A stretch of 64,000 nt of DNA from Curtobacterium sp. 458 (GTDB taxonomy: Bacteria > Actinomycetota > Actinomycetes > Actinomycetales > Microbacteriaceae), in contig NZ_CP129104.1 in assembly GCF_030406605.1 (NCBI RefSeq), positions 2,010,799 through 2,074,798 of the forward strand, written 5' to 3'. Position 1 is the stretch's first letter. Each line of letters begins with the position of its first letter. The translations under genes were made by a program, and so were the position numbers. This document shows, piece by piece, positions 51,385 to 59,885 of the stretch. The notes beneath the pieces are model-generated. The model saw only the letters and a list, made by a program, of their open reading frames with translations. It searched no databases and was not told where the DNA came from.

Positions 51385-53004
51385 GTGCACGTCGTCATCG
51401 TGGGGTCCGGCATCGCCGGGCTCACCGCCGCGATCCGCGCGAGCAGCCGCCACGACGTCACCCTCGTGACGAAGGGCACACTGACCGACGGCGCCACCCG
51501 GTACGCCCAGGGCGGGGTCGCCGTGGCGCTCGGCGCCGACGACTCCGCCGCCCTGCACCAGGCGGACACGCACGTCGCCGCCGCCGGCAGCGCCGACGCC
51601 CGCGCGGTCGAGGTGCTCTGCACCGACGGGCCCGCCCGCGTCCGCGACCTGCTCGCGCTCGGCGTGCCGTTCGACCGCACGACCGACGCGGCGAGCCTCG
51701 ACCGGCACGGCGACGACCTCGCCCGGGGTCGTGAGGCCGCACACGGTCGCTGGCGGGTCGTCCACGCCGACGGCGACGCGACCGGCGCGGCGATCGAGCG
51801 GACCCTCGTCGACGCCCTGCACCGGCGCCACGTCACGATCCTCGAGCGCACCTGCCTCGTCGACCTCGTGGTCCACGGCGGCGCGGTCGTCGGCGTCGAC
51901 GTCCTCGACCTCCTCGGCGAACCGCGGCGGCTCGACGCCGACGCGGTCGTCCTCGCCTCGGGCGGCGCGGGACACCTGTACCGCGAGACCACGAACCCGC
52001 TCGTCGCGACCGGGGACGGCCAGGCGGCGGCCTGGCGCGCGGGCGCCGTGCTCGCCGACGTCGAGTTCGTCCAGTTCCACCCGACCCGACTGGCCGTGCC
52101 GGACGGCGGGCTCGTGTCCGAGGCCGTCCGCGGCGAGGGCGCCGTGCTCCGCGACGCCCGCGGTGACCGCTTCATGACCCGTCTCCACCCGGACGCCGAG
52201 CTCGCCCCGCGTGACGTCGTCGCCCGGGGCATCGCCGCCGCCGTCCGCGACCAGGGTGGCGCTCCGGTGCTCCTCGACGCCACCGGCCTCGACCCGGACT
52301 TCCTCGTCCGTCGGTTCCCCGGCCTCACCCGCGCCACGCGCGCCGCCGGCTACGACTGGACCCGCGAGGGCGTCCCCGTCGCCCCCGCGGCCCACTACGC
52401 CATGGGCGGCGTCGCGACCGACGCCGAGGGACGCACCAGCCTCCCCGGACTCCTCGCGGTCGGCGAGGTCGCCTGCACCGGGGTCCACGGGGCGAACCGG
52501 CTCGCCTCGAACTCGCTGCTGGAGGGCCTCGTCTTCGCGGTCCGCGCCGCGGACGCCCTCAGTGCACCGCGACCCGGCCGGATCCGCCTGCGCGGCGACA
52601 CGACCTTGGACGTCGTGACCGTCCCCGACGCTGCGGACGCGACCCGTGCCTCCCGGCAGGACCGGACGGGAGGCCCGGATCACCGCACCGACGCCGCGGA
52701 CGTCCGTCAGGCGGTGCAGTCCGTCATGACGGACCGGGTCGGGCTCCTGCGCGACGCGAGCGGACTCGCGAGCGCCCGCCGCGACGTCGACCGCCTCGGC
52801 GTGCCGGCGCCCACCGGCGTCCGGGAGCACGAGGACCGCGCGCTGCTCGACCTCGCCCGGCTGACCGCCCGCGCCGCCGAGGCCCGCACCGAGTCCCGCG
52901 GCGCGCACGCCCGGACCGACCACCCCGACACCGATCCCCGAGCCGCACGACCGAACGGCTGGGTCCTCCGACCCGCGGCCGTCCCGCAGGAGGTACCCGC
53001 ATGA
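51385..53004 (+). CDS. nadB: L-aspartate oxidase
   Basis: A 539-residue FAD enzyme making iminoaspartate for NadA. It shows the VVIVGSGIAGLTAAIRA dinucleotide-binding motif, GATRYAQGGVAVAL, VLASGGAGHLYRETTNP, the active-site FVQFHPTRL and HYAMGGVATD, and GANRLASNSLLEGLVFA at the end of the FAD domain. The region around residues 415-440 carries an in-frame repeat insertion (RQDRTGGPD) in the linker before the C-terminal helices. GGAAGGAG precedes GTG 51385. Its stop overlaps nadC. Confidence 0.95.
   Translation: MHVVIVGSGIAGLTAAIRASSRHDVTLVTKGTLTDGATRYAQGGVAVALGADDSAALHQADTHVAAAGSADARAVEVLCTDGPARVRDLLALGVPFDRTTDAASLDRHGDDLARGREAAHGRWRVVHADGDATGAAIERTLVDALHRRHVTILERTCLVDLVVHGGAVVGVDVLDLLGEPRRLDADAVVLASGGAGHLYRETTNPLVATGDGQAAAWRAGAVLADVEFVQFHPTRLAVPDGGLVSEAVRGEGAVLRDARGDRFMTRLHPDAELAPRDVVARGIAAAVRDQGGAPVLLDATGLDPDFLVRRFPGLTRATRAAGYDWTREGVPVAPAAHYAMGGVATDAEGRTSLPGLLAVGEVACTGVHGANRLASNSLLEGLVFAVRAADALSAPRPGRIRLRGDTTLDVVTVPDAADATRASRQDRTGGPDHRTDAADVRQAVQSVMTDRVGLLRDASGLASARRDVDRLGVPAPTGVREHEDRALLDLARLTARAAEARTESRGAHARTDHPDTDPRAARPNGWVLRPAAVPQEVPA
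52644..52681 (+). repeat. Dispersed repeat copy inside nadB
   Basis: CCGTGCCTCCCGG and CGGACGGGAGGCCCGG form an inverted pair within the coding sequence. The stretch CAGGACCGGACGGGAGGC is nearly identical to one in the LysR-like gene (minus strand, 62685-62710). Confidence 0.75.
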
Positions 53005-53909
53005 CCGACACCGCCGCACCGACCACCGACGCCCTCGTCGTCACCGACCCCGGCTCGATCCCGCCGCACGTCCTCCGGCGCGTGGTCGACACCGCGCTCG
53101 AGGAGGACGCCCCATGGGGCGACGTCACCAGCGAGACCCTCATCCCCGCGGGCGCCACGGCGACCGCGGTCCTCGCCGCACGGGAGCCCGGCGTGCTGAG
53201 CGGCGGCGGCGTCTTCGTGTCGGTCATGCACGCGGTGGACCCGACGATCCGGGCCGAGGTGCACCGGGCCGACGGCGCCGGGTTCGTCGCGGGGGACACC
53301 CTCGTGACGGTGTCGGGGCCGGCACGGTCGGTCCTCCGCGCGGAACGGGTCGCGCTCAACCTCGTGCAGCGGATGTCCGGCGTCGCCACGCTCACCGCGG
53401 CCTACGTCGCGGCCGTCGCGGGCACCTCGGCGCGCATCGTCGACACCCGGAAGACGACCCCGGGGCTCCGCGCGCTCGAGCGGTACGCGGTGCGGTGCGG
53501 CGGCGGCCGGAACCACCGCACGTCGCTGTCGGACGCCGTGATGGCGAAGGACAACCACCTCGCGGTGCTCCTCGCGAGCGGCATCGACATCGGTGACGCG
53601 GTGCGGGCTGCCCGGCAGCGGCTCGGCCACACCGTGCACCTCGAGGTCGAGGTGGACCGCGTCGACCAGGTCGAACCCGTCGTCGCGGCGGGCGTCGACA
53701 CGATCATGCTCGACAACTTCGGACCGGACGAGCTCGTCGAGGGCGTCGCGATCGTGGCCGGGCGCGCCCTGGTCGAGGCGTCGGGCGGGGTGTCCCTCGA
53801 CACCGTCGGTGCGATCGCCGCGACGGGGGTTGACGTCATCTCCGTCGGAGCCCTCACGCACTCGGCCCGGGCCCTCGACCTCGGGCTCGACATCGCCGTC
53901 TCGGCCTGA
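53001..53909 (+). CDS. nadC: Nicotinate-nucleotide pyrophosphorylase (quinolinate phosphoribosyltransferase)
   Basis: A 302-residue enzyme forming nicotinate mononucleotide from quinolinate and PRPP. It shows LEEDAPWGDVTSETL, LNLVQRMSGVATLTAAYV, the substrate motif DTRKTTPGLRALERYAVRCGGGRNHR, and LEVEVD and DTIMLDNF near the C-terminus. ATGA overlap with nadB gives coupled translation. Confidence 0.96.
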   Translation: MTDTAAPTTDALVVTDPGSIPPHVLRRVVDTALEEDAPWGDVTSETLIPAGATATAVLAAREPGVLSGGGVFVSVMHAVDPTIRAEVHRADGAGFVAGDTLVTVSGPARSVLRAERVALNLVQRMSGVATLTAAYVAAVAGTSARIVDTRKTTPGLRALERYAVRCGGGRNHRTSLSDAVMAKDNHLAVLLASGIDIGDAVRAARQRLGHTVHLEVEVDRVDQVEPVVAAGVDTIMLDNFGPDELVEGVAIVAGRALVEASGGVSLDTVGAIAATGVDVISVGALTHSARALDLGLDIAVSA

Positions 53910-53910
53910 C

Positions 53911-55050
53911 GTGTTCTACCTCGACCGCGCCGCCACGACGCCCGTCCGCCGCGAGGTGCTCGAGGCGATGTGGCCGTACCTCACCGGCACGTTCGGCAAC
54001 CCGTCGTCGACGCACGGTGTGGGGGACGCCGCCGCGCGGGGTCTCGCCGACGCCCGGGCGGCTGCGGCCCGGGTGCTCGGCTGCCGGCCGGCCGAGGTCG
54101 TCTTCACCACCGGGGGCACCGAGGGGGCGAACACGGCCGTCAAGGGCATCGCCCTCGCGGCGCCGCGGGGGCGACACGTCGTCACGAGCGCGATCGAGCA
54201 CGAGGCGGTGCTCGAGAGCTGCCGCTACCTGGAGCGGCACCACGGCTTCGAGGTGACCGTGCTGCCGGTCGACCGCGAGGGCGTCGTGCACCCGGACGTC
54301 CTCGCCGACGCGCTCCGTCCCGACACGACGCTCGTGACGATCGCGCACGCGTCGAACGAGGTCGGCACGGTGCAGGACGTCCGCGCGCTCGCCGCGGTGG
54401 CGCACGGCGTGGGGGCGCGGTTCCACACCGACGCCGTGCAGTCCGCACCGTGGCTGCCGGTCGGGCCCGAGGCCACCGACGCGGACGCGGTGTCGCTGTC
54501 CGGTCACAAGCTCGGCGCGCCGAAGGGGACCGGCGTCCTCGTCGTGCGTGCCGGGACGCCGCTCGAGCCGCTCCTGCACGGCGGAGGACAGGAACGCGGA
54601 CGGCGGTCCGGGACCGAGGACGTCGCCGGCGCGATCGCCGTCGCCACCGCGCTGACGCTGCACGCGGGGGAGCGGACGGACGCCGCGGCCCGGGCGAGCG
54701 CAGTTCGGGACGCCGTGCTGGACGGGGTGCTCGCGGCCGTGCCCGGGGCGTTCGTGACCGGTTCGCGGACGTCGCGGCTACCGGGACACGCGTCGTTCTG
54801 CTTCCCGGGGGTGCACGGCGAGACGGTGCTGCTCGAGCTCGAGCAGCGGGACGTCGTGTCCTCGTCGGGCAGCGCGTGTGCGGCGGGGAGCACGGAGGCC
54901 TCGCACGTGCTCACGGCACTCGGGCTCGACGAGGACACGGCGCGGTCGGCGGTGCGGCTGACGTTCGACGAGTCCCTCGCGCCGACGGACGTGCCCGCGG
55001 TCGTCGGTGCCGTGCGGGACGCCGTCGCCGCGGTGCGCGCACTGGCCTAG
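53911..55050 (+). CDS. Cysteine desulfurase of the nad operon (NadS/IscS-like)
   Basis: A 379-residue class I (NifS/IscS-like) PLP enzyme: FYLDRAATTPVRREVLEAM, FTTGGTEGANTAVKG, HTDAVQSAP, the PLP lysine in LSGHKLGAPKG, and the persulfide cysteine loop VSSSGSACAAGS. It follows nadC by 1 bp, so it probably supplies sulfur for the NadA iron-sulfur cluster, separate from the SufS at 5758. The start codon is GTG 53911 with the ribosome site lying inside nadC. Confidence 0.93.
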   Translation: MFYLDRAATTPVRREVLEAMWPYLTGTFGNPSSTHGVGDAAARGLADARAAAARVLGCRPAEVVFTTGGTEGANTAVKGIALAAPRGRHVVTSAIEHEAVLESCRYLERHHGFEVTVLPVDREGVVHPDVLADALRPDTTLVTIAHASNEVGTVQDVRALAAVAHGVGARFHTDAVQSAPWLPVGPEATDADAVSLSGHKLGAPKGTGVLVVRAGTPLEPLLHGGGQERGRRSGTEDVAGAIAVATALTLHAGERTDAAARASAVRDAVLDGVLAAVPGAFVTGSRTSRLPGHASFCFPGVHGETVLLELEQRDVVSSSGSACAAGSTEASHVLTALGLDEDTARSAVRLTFDESLAPTDVPAVVGAVRDAVAAVRALA

Positions 55051-55155
55051 GGCAGCCGTCGCGGCAGCCCGGACCGGGTGTACTAGACGTTCTACTCCAT
55101 GAGTGGGGTCGTGTCCCCCCTTTTGCGGACCGGGGAAGTGCGTCAGGCTGTCCAC

Positions 55156-55449
55156 ATGGCAAACGCGATCACGACTCGGGTCCGGCGGGAGGACCGCTTC
55201 CGGGCAGTCCAGCTCCTCCCCGCACCCGCGACGGTGCTCGCGCTCGTCGTGGCCGCCCAGCACGACCTCGGCGCCGGACCCCTCGCGGTCGTGGCCGTCG
55301 TCGGAGCGCTCGCGACCGTCGGGAGCGCCCTGCTCCCGATGATCCGGCCGGCCGTCGACCGAGCCGCCGTGGCCACCCCTGTGCACCGGTCGATGCCCGC
55401 ACCGACCGAATCGGACCGGTACCGAGAGGACACCGAACACCCCCTCTGA
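55156..55449 (+). CDS. Small two-helix membrane protein, unknown
   Basis: A 97-residue protein: a charged N-terminus (TTRVRREDRF), two hydrophobic stretches (about residues 22-36 and 40-60) and a polar tail ending EDTEHPL. No family is recognised. The frame is open back to ATG 55099, which lies 7 nt after a GACGTT box and would add 19 residues; ATG 55156 has only a distant GGGGAAG. The C-rich sequence at 55107-55116 and the hairpin array directly downstream may share its transcript. Confidence 0.5.
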   Translation: MANAITTRVRREDRFRAVQLLPAPATVLALVVAAQHDLGAGPLAVVAVVGALATVGSALLPMIRPAVDRAAVATPVHRSMPAPTESDRYREDTEHPL

Positions 55450-55469
55450 AGTACGGCCCTACCGGACCA

Positions 55470-55649
55470 GCACCGCCGGACCCGTCCCCCTGTGGGTCCG
55501 CGGTGCACCCAGCCGGACGCGACCCCCTGATCCGCGTCCGGCGCGGGGCACGACATCCCCCTGTCGTCGTGCCCCGCCGCACACCGCGACCCGCCGTGGG
55601 CGTGGCGTCGACCCTGCGACGCCGTCCCCCCCCTGACGCCCACGGCGGG
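55470..55649 (+). ncRNA. Array of four hairpins with C-rich unpaired stretches (6C-RNA-like candidate)
   Basis: Four consecutive stems: 55470-55483/55494-55506 (13 bp, one bulge), 55512-55521/55533-55542 (10 bp), 55543-55554/55566-55577 (12 bp) and 55590-55603/55636-55649 (14 bp, enclosing a second 7-bp stem). The first three loops each contain CCCCCTG; the fourth holds eight C before TG. The actinobacterial 6C RNA is defined by hairpins with runs of about six C in their loops, so this is a probable relative, here with four units instead of two. Sense is plus by the C runs. Confidence 0.6.
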
Positions 55650-55692
55650 CCGGTGCCGCCCCCGGCGGGCCGGTGTCGCCCGCGAGCGACGG

Positions 55693-56157
55693 TCAGTCGC
55701 GGACCGGAGCCGGGACCGTCCCGGGCCAGACGTAGGCCAGGTCGTCGGGATCGTCCGGGAACAGCGGTCGGTAGAACTCCGGCGCCTTCTGCAGCAGCTT
55801 CGAGCGGTGCGACCGGTGCAGCGCCTCGTCGTCGTTCCACGGCGGTACCGCGAAGTCGCCCGAGGCGTAGGCCTCGAGGTCCTCGGGGACGAGCGCCAGG
55901 TCCGCCACGGTCTTGTCACGGCAGGTGTCCGGGTGCCCGCGCTCGACCCACACCGCGCACGTCGCGTCCTGGTAGGCCATGAGCGCCGGCCGGTAGCCGC
56001 GCCACATCGCCGTCACCGGGTGGTTCTGCCAGCCGTAGCCGGGCAGCGTCAGGGCGCGCATGACCTGCAGCGTCTCGACGCGCTGCTTGCCGAGCCGACG
56101 GTCGTCGAGCGCCTCGGCCGAGGCGCGGAAGTCGGCGTACGGCAGGAACGTCTGCAT
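55693..56157 (-). CDS. MSMEG_6728-family protein
   Basis: A 154-residue protein starting MQTFLPYADFRASAEALDDRRLGKQRVE, the hallmark of the MSMEG_6728 family, which resembles pyrimidine-dimer DNA glycosylase (DenV-like) N-termini. GYGWQNHPVTAMWRGYRPAL and WNDDEALHRSHRSKLLQKAPEFY complete the pattern. A DNA repair role is inferred. ATG 56157 is 7 nt after TAGCGT, thus leaderless. Confidence 0.88.
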   Translation of the reverse strand: MQTFLPYADFRASAEALDDRRLGKQRVETLQVMRALTLPGYGWQNHPVTAMWRGYRPALMAYQDATCAVWVERGHPDTCRDKTVADLALVPEDLEAYASGDFAVPPWNDDEALHRSHRSKLLQKAPEFYRPLFPDDPDDLAYVWPGTVPAPVRD

Positions 56158-56252
56158 CGACCGGACGCTACCCGCGGCGCGCTGGCAGGGCTCCCCGACA
56201 CATGCCGTCACACGCGCACCCCGGGGGAGCGCTGCGTGTGAGCATCGACGAC

Positions 56253-56849
56253 ATGAGCGCAGCACTCGTCGTCGGCGTCAGCGGCAGCCCGTCGGATCCG
56301 TCGCGGACCTCGACCCTGGTCGCGGCCACGGTCGCACGTCTCGGGCAGGAGTTCGAGGACGCACGGACCGAGACGGTGGAGATCGGTCCGCTGCTCGCCG
56401 ACCTCGGCGCGGCCAGCTCGCGGGAGGCGATGGCCCCGGCCACGGCCCGCGCCCTCGAGCTCGTCGAGACGGCGGACGTCCTCGTGGTCGGCAGCCCCGC
56501 GTTCCGTGCCGCGTACTCCGGCGCGTTCAAGCTCTTCTTCGACTGGGTCGGGCAGTACGACCTCGTCGACACCCCGGTGCTGCTCACGGCCACCGGCGGC
56601 AGTGACCGGCACGCGCTGCTCGTCGAGCACCAGATGCGGCCGCTGTTCGGGTTCTTCCAGTCGACGACGCTGCCGCTCGGGGTGTTCGGCAACGAGCGCG
56701 ACTTCACCAAACGCGAGGGCGGCTACGACATCGCGAGCGTCGACCTCGAGCTCCGCATCGTCCAGGCCGTACGACGGGCGCTGCCGATCATCCGCGGGGG
56801 ATTCGCCACCGCCGGCGCCGCTGACGTGCGCCGCCCCGCCGAGTTCTAG
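56253..56849 (+). CDS. NADPH-dependent FMN reductase
   Basis: A 198-residue flavodoxin-fold reductase. VVGVSGSPSDPSRTSTLVA binds the FMN phosphate, and VLVVGSPAFRAAYSGAFKLFFDW is the typical MsuE/SsuE-type central motif, followed by VLLTATGGSDRHALLVEHQMRPLFGFFQ. It would supply reduced flavin to two-component monooxygenases such as the LLM genes at 9149 and 30068. ATG 56253 lies 7 nt after GAGCAT; GTG 56238 is possible. Confidence 0.9.
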   Translation: MSAALVVGVSGSPSDPSRTSTLVAATVARLGQEFEDARTETVEIGPLLADLGAASSREAMAPATARALELVETADVLVVGSPAFRAAYSGAFKLFFDWVGQYDLVDTPVLLTATGGSDRHALLVEHQMRPLFGFFQSTTLPLGVFGNERDFTKREGGYDIASVDLELRIVQAVRRALPIIRGGFATAGAADVRRPAEF

Positions 56850-56983
56850 CGGCTCACGGCCCAGCGCGACCAGCGGTCGAGGTTCCACGACACCCCGCTC
56901 GCGTTCGCCGAGGTGCCGGGCATCGGCCGTGGTGGCGGCGAGGGTCCAGAACTCTGGAACCTCGCGACGCGACGACGGGCGCG

Positions 56984-57030
56984 CCGGACGGGAGGCGCGG
57001 GGCGGGCCCGCACCGTGCCTCCAGGCCGTC
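56984..57030. terminator. Convergent-gene hairpin built from two dispersed-repeat arms
   Basis: The left arm GGACGGGAGGCGCGG (56986-57000) and right arm CCCGCACCGTGCCTCC (57007-57022) pair imperfectly. The right arm read on the minus strand is the TGGAGGCACGGTGCG type. It lies next to the aroQ stop. Confidence 0.65.
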
Positions 57031-57481
57031 AGTCGGTCGGGTCCGCCACCAGGGACGCGACGTGCGCGACGGCCAGTCGGTACCCGTCGGCGCCCGCGCC
57101 GGCGATGACGGCCGTCGCCGCCGTCGCGACGTGGTCGACGTGCCGGAAGGGCTCGCGCTTCCACGTGTTCGACAGGTGCACCTCGACGACCGGGACGGTG
57201 AGCGCCTCGACCGCGTCGTGCAGCGCGACCGAGGTGTGCGCGTAGGCCGCGGGGTTGATCACCACGGCGACGAAGTCGTCGAGCGCCTCGTGCAGCCACT
57301 CGACGAGCTCGCCCTCGCGGTTCGTCTGCCGGAAGTCGGCCTCGAGCTCGTGGACCGCCGCCTCGGTGTGCACGATGGCCTCGATCTCGGCGAGCGTCGT
57401 CGTGCCGTACTGCGCCGGGTCGCGACGGCCGAGGATGTCGAGGTTCGGCCCGTTGAGCACGAGGATGCGCGGTGCGGTCAT
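57029..57481 (-). CDS. aroQ: Type II 3-dehydroquinate dehydratase
   Basis: A 150-residue dodecameric enzyme of the shikimate pathway. VLNGPNLDILGRRDPAQYGTTTL contains the flexible lid and the catalytic tyrosine Y25, INPAAYAHTSVAL the substrate site, and VEVHLSNTWKREPFRH the catalytic histidine H102. ATG 57481 lies 6 nt after TAGGCT. It stands alone, without aroB or aroK neighbours. Confidence 0.96.
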   Translation of the reverse strand: MTAPRILVLNGPNLDILGRRDPAQYGTTTLAEIEAIVHTEAAVHELEADFRQTNREGELVEWLHEALDDFVAVVINPAAYAHTSVALHDAVEALTVPVVEVHLSNTWKREPFRHVDHVATAATAVIAGAGADGYRLAVAHVASLVADPTD

Positions 57482-57552
57482 GCGCCGAGCCTACCGAGGA
57501 GCCGAGGTCACGGACTCGTGCACGTGTGCCGGGGTGAAACATGCCTCAGCTA

Positions 57553-57580
57553 TGTGAACGGTCACAAACCGGTGTAGCGT
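57553..57580 (+). promoter_or_regulatory. Promoter of the SSS symporter with TGTGA-N4-TCACA palindrome
   Basis: TGTGA (57553-57557) and TCACA (57562-57566) flank ACGG, covering the expected -35 of the TAGCGT -10 (57575-57580). It is like a CRP/GlxR site but with a 4-bp instead of a 6-bp spacer, so the regulator is uncertain. Confidence 0.5.
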
Positions 57581-57633
57581 CTCCGTCCGGGCCGGCGGAG
57601 TTGTCGGCTGCAACACATCGACGTGGAGTGTGA

Positions 57634-59304
57634 ATGGTTCTCGCGGCAGCGAACAGCGGGATCCGGCTCGACTTGGGCTGGGTCGACTACTTGATGATCA
57701 TCGTGTACTTCGCGGTGGTGATCGGCATCGGGTTCACCGCCCGGCGGCAGGTCCGCACGAGCATGGACTTCTTCCTGTCCGGACGGTCGATGCCGGCGTG
57801 GATCACGGGCCTGGCGTTCGTGTCCGCGAACCTCGGCGCGACCGAGATCCTCGGCATGGCGGCGAACGGTGCGCAGATCGGCATGGCGACCCTGCACTAC
57901 TACCTCGTGGGTGCCGTGCCCGCGATGGTGTTCCTCGGGCTCGTGATGATGCCCTTCTACTACGGGTCGAAGGTGCGCAGCGTGCCGGAGTTCATGCTCC
58001 GCCGGTTCGGCAAGGCGCCGCACCTGGTGAACTCCATCGCCTTCGCGGTGTCGAACGTCCTCATCGCCGGCATCAACCTCTACGCCATGGCCATCGTCAT
58101 CGAGGCGATGCTCGGCTGGCCGGAGTGGCTCGCGATCCTCGTGTCGGCCGCGTTCGTGCTCGCGTACATCACCCTCGGCGGCCTGAGCAGCGCGATCTAC
58201 AACGAGGTCATGCAGTTCTTCGTGATCATCGCCGGCCTCGTGCCGCTGACGATCGTCGGCCTGCACCGCGTCGGCGGCTGGGGCGGCCTGACCGAGGCGA
58301 TCAAGCAGACCCAGGGCGTGCAGCACCTGCAGGCGTGGGCCGGCACCGGCATCGGCGACGTCACGAACCCGATCGGGGCGAACTGGCTCGCGATCGTGCT
58401 CGGCCTCGGCTTCGTGCTCTCGTTCGGCTACTGGACCACCAACTTCACCGAGGTCCAGCGCGCGTTCTCCGCGAAGAACATGTCGGCCGCCCGCCGCACC
58501 CCGCTCATCGCGGCGATCCCGAAGCTCTTCATCCCGTTCATCGTCGTCGTCCCAGGTCTCATCGCCGCGGCCGTCGTCGGCAACCAGTTCGCCTCGGGTG
58601 CGCTCACCTACAACGACGCGATCCCGAAGCTCATCCAGATGTACCTCCCGACCGGTGTGCTCGGCATCGCCGTCACGGGTCTCCTCGCCTCGTTCATGGC
58701 CGGCATGGCGGCGAACGTCTCGTCGTTCAACACCGTCTTCACGTACGACATCTGGCAGCGCTACATCAAGCCGAACATGCCCGACCTGCACTACCTGCAG
58801 ACCGGCCGCTGGGTGACCGTCGTCGGCGTCCTCGTCGGCATCGGCACCGCGTTCCTCGCCGCGCAGGCCGGCAACATCATGACGTACATGCAGACGCTGT
58901 TCTCGTTCTTCAACGCACCGCTGTTCGGCGTCTTCATCCTCGGACTGCTCTGGAAGCGGATGACCACCGCCGGAGCGCTCTGGGGGTACATCCTCGGCAT
59001 CATCGCCCCGACGATCACCTGGATCGCGTACCTCGTGAACCCGGACCTCTTCGCCACCGCGACCGCCGAGACGCTCTACGGCGCGATCATCTCCTTCGTC
59101 ACCGTGCTCGTCGTCGCCGTGGTCGTGTCCCTCGCCACGAAGCCGAAGGACGTCTCGGAGCTCGGCGGGCTGGTCTACGGCGTCGGCAAGATCGACATGA
59201 CCGCCGGGGCCGTCGCCACCGACACCGCCTGGTACCGCTCGCCGGCCCTCCTCGGGACCGTCGCGCTCGTGCTGTGCGTCGCCCTCTACCTCCCGTTCCT
59301 CTGA
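57634..59304 (+). CDS. Sodium:solute symporter (SSS family)
   Basis: A 556-residue transporter with 13-14 helices. VDYLMIIVYFAVVIGIGFTARR, DFFLSGRSMPAWITGLAFVSANLGATEILGMAANGAQ (Na2-site region) and GGLSSAIYNEVMQFFVIIAG match the SGLT-like/solute symporter pattern. The YWTTNFTEVQRAFSAKNM segment resembles the galactose/myo-inositol branch. A sugar or polyol is the likely cargo, not provable here. It is followed 21 bp later by a small membrane protein. Confidence 0.92.
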   Translation: MVLAAANSGIRLDLGWVDYLMIIVYFAVVIGIGFTARRQVRTSMDFFLSGRSMPAWITGLAFVSANLGATEILGMAANGAQIGMATLHYYLVGAVPAMVFLGLVMMPFYYGSKVRSVPEFMLRRFGKAPHLVNSIAFAVSNVLIAGINLYAMAIVIEAMLGWPEWLAILVSAAFVLAYITLGGLSSAIYNEVMQFFVIIAGLVPLTIVGLHRVGGWGGLTEAIKQTQGVQHLQAWAGTGIGDVTNPIGANWLAIVLGLGFVLSFGYWTTNFTEVQRAFSAKNMSAARRTPLIAAIPKLFIPFIVVVPGLIAAAVVGNQFASGALTYNDAIPKLIQMYLPTGVLGIAVTGLLASFMAGMAANVSSFNTVFTYDIWQRYIKPNMPDLHYLQTGRWVTVVGVLVGIGTAFLAAQAGNIMTYMQTLFSFFNAPLFGVFILGLLWKRMTTAGALWGYILGIIAPTITWIAYLVNPDLFATATAETLYGAIISFVTVLVVAVVVSLATKPKDVSELGGLVYGVGKIDMTAGAVATDTAWYRSPALLGTVALVLCVALYLPFL

Positions 59305-59325
59305 TCCGCTCGAAGGAGATCGCTC

Positions 59326-59652
59326 ATGCGTGACGACACCACCACGATGACCGAGGAGCAGCAGGCCCTCGTCCGTTCCACCCGCCGACTCGACCTGCGC
59401 CGCATCCTCGGAGGCCTCTTCGTGGTCTACGGCGTGATCACGACGATCGTCGGGATCGTCAACTACGGCACCGACCCGGAGAAGACCGGCGGCATCCACA
59501 TCAACCTGTGGGTCGGGCTCTCGCTGCTCGTCGGCGGCCTGCTCTTCTTCCTGTGGGACCGGCTGAACCCGGTGCCCGCGGCGGACATCATCGGCCAGGC
59601 CGAGGCCGAGGAGCACCAGAAGGCGGCCGGCGAGGGCCGCGAACTCGCCTGA
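59326..59652 (+). CDS. Small two-helix membrane protein partnering the SSS symporter
   Basis: A 108-residue protein with helices at about residues 26-48 (LRRILGGLFVVYGVITTIVGIV) and 60-80 (INLWVGLSLLVGGLLFFLWD), and a charged C-terminal tail. AAGGAGA precedes ATG 59326, 21 bp after the symporter stop. Small membrane subunits of this size commonly sit beside SSS genes; the function is not established. Confidence 0.78.
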   Translation: MRDDTTTMTEEQQALVRSTRRLDLRRILGGLFVVYGVITTIVGIVNYGTDPEKTGGIHINLWVGLSLLVGGLLFFLWDRLNPVPAADIIGQAEAEEHQKAAGEGRELA

Positions 59653-59718
59653 CGCACCCGCATCGGTCCGACGGCCGTCCGCTCCGGCGGGCGGCCGACG
59701 GTCGTTCCTGGCGGCGTC

Positions 59719-59743
59719 GGCCTGGAGGCACGGTGCGCGTCCG
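59719..59743 (+). repeat. Copy of the TGGAGGC dispersed repeat
   Basis: The bases from 59722 read CTGGAGGCACGGTGCGCGTC, nearly identical to the copy at 31224. It lies in the 233-bp gap before the DUF3800-like gene. A TGTCGG/CCGACA hairpin at 59803-59828 could terminate that gene. Confidence 0.75.
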
Positions 59744-59885
59744 TGGCGCTGGCCTCACTCAGTCCTCCTTGACCGTCCGCCGCAAGGGCTCGAGTATTGA
59801 CATGTCGGTCGGGTGCTGCTCGGCCGACAGTGAGCCCCTGAGTTTCCTGCAACCAGCGCGGGACCGGGGTTTTGCGCTGTCCGGG

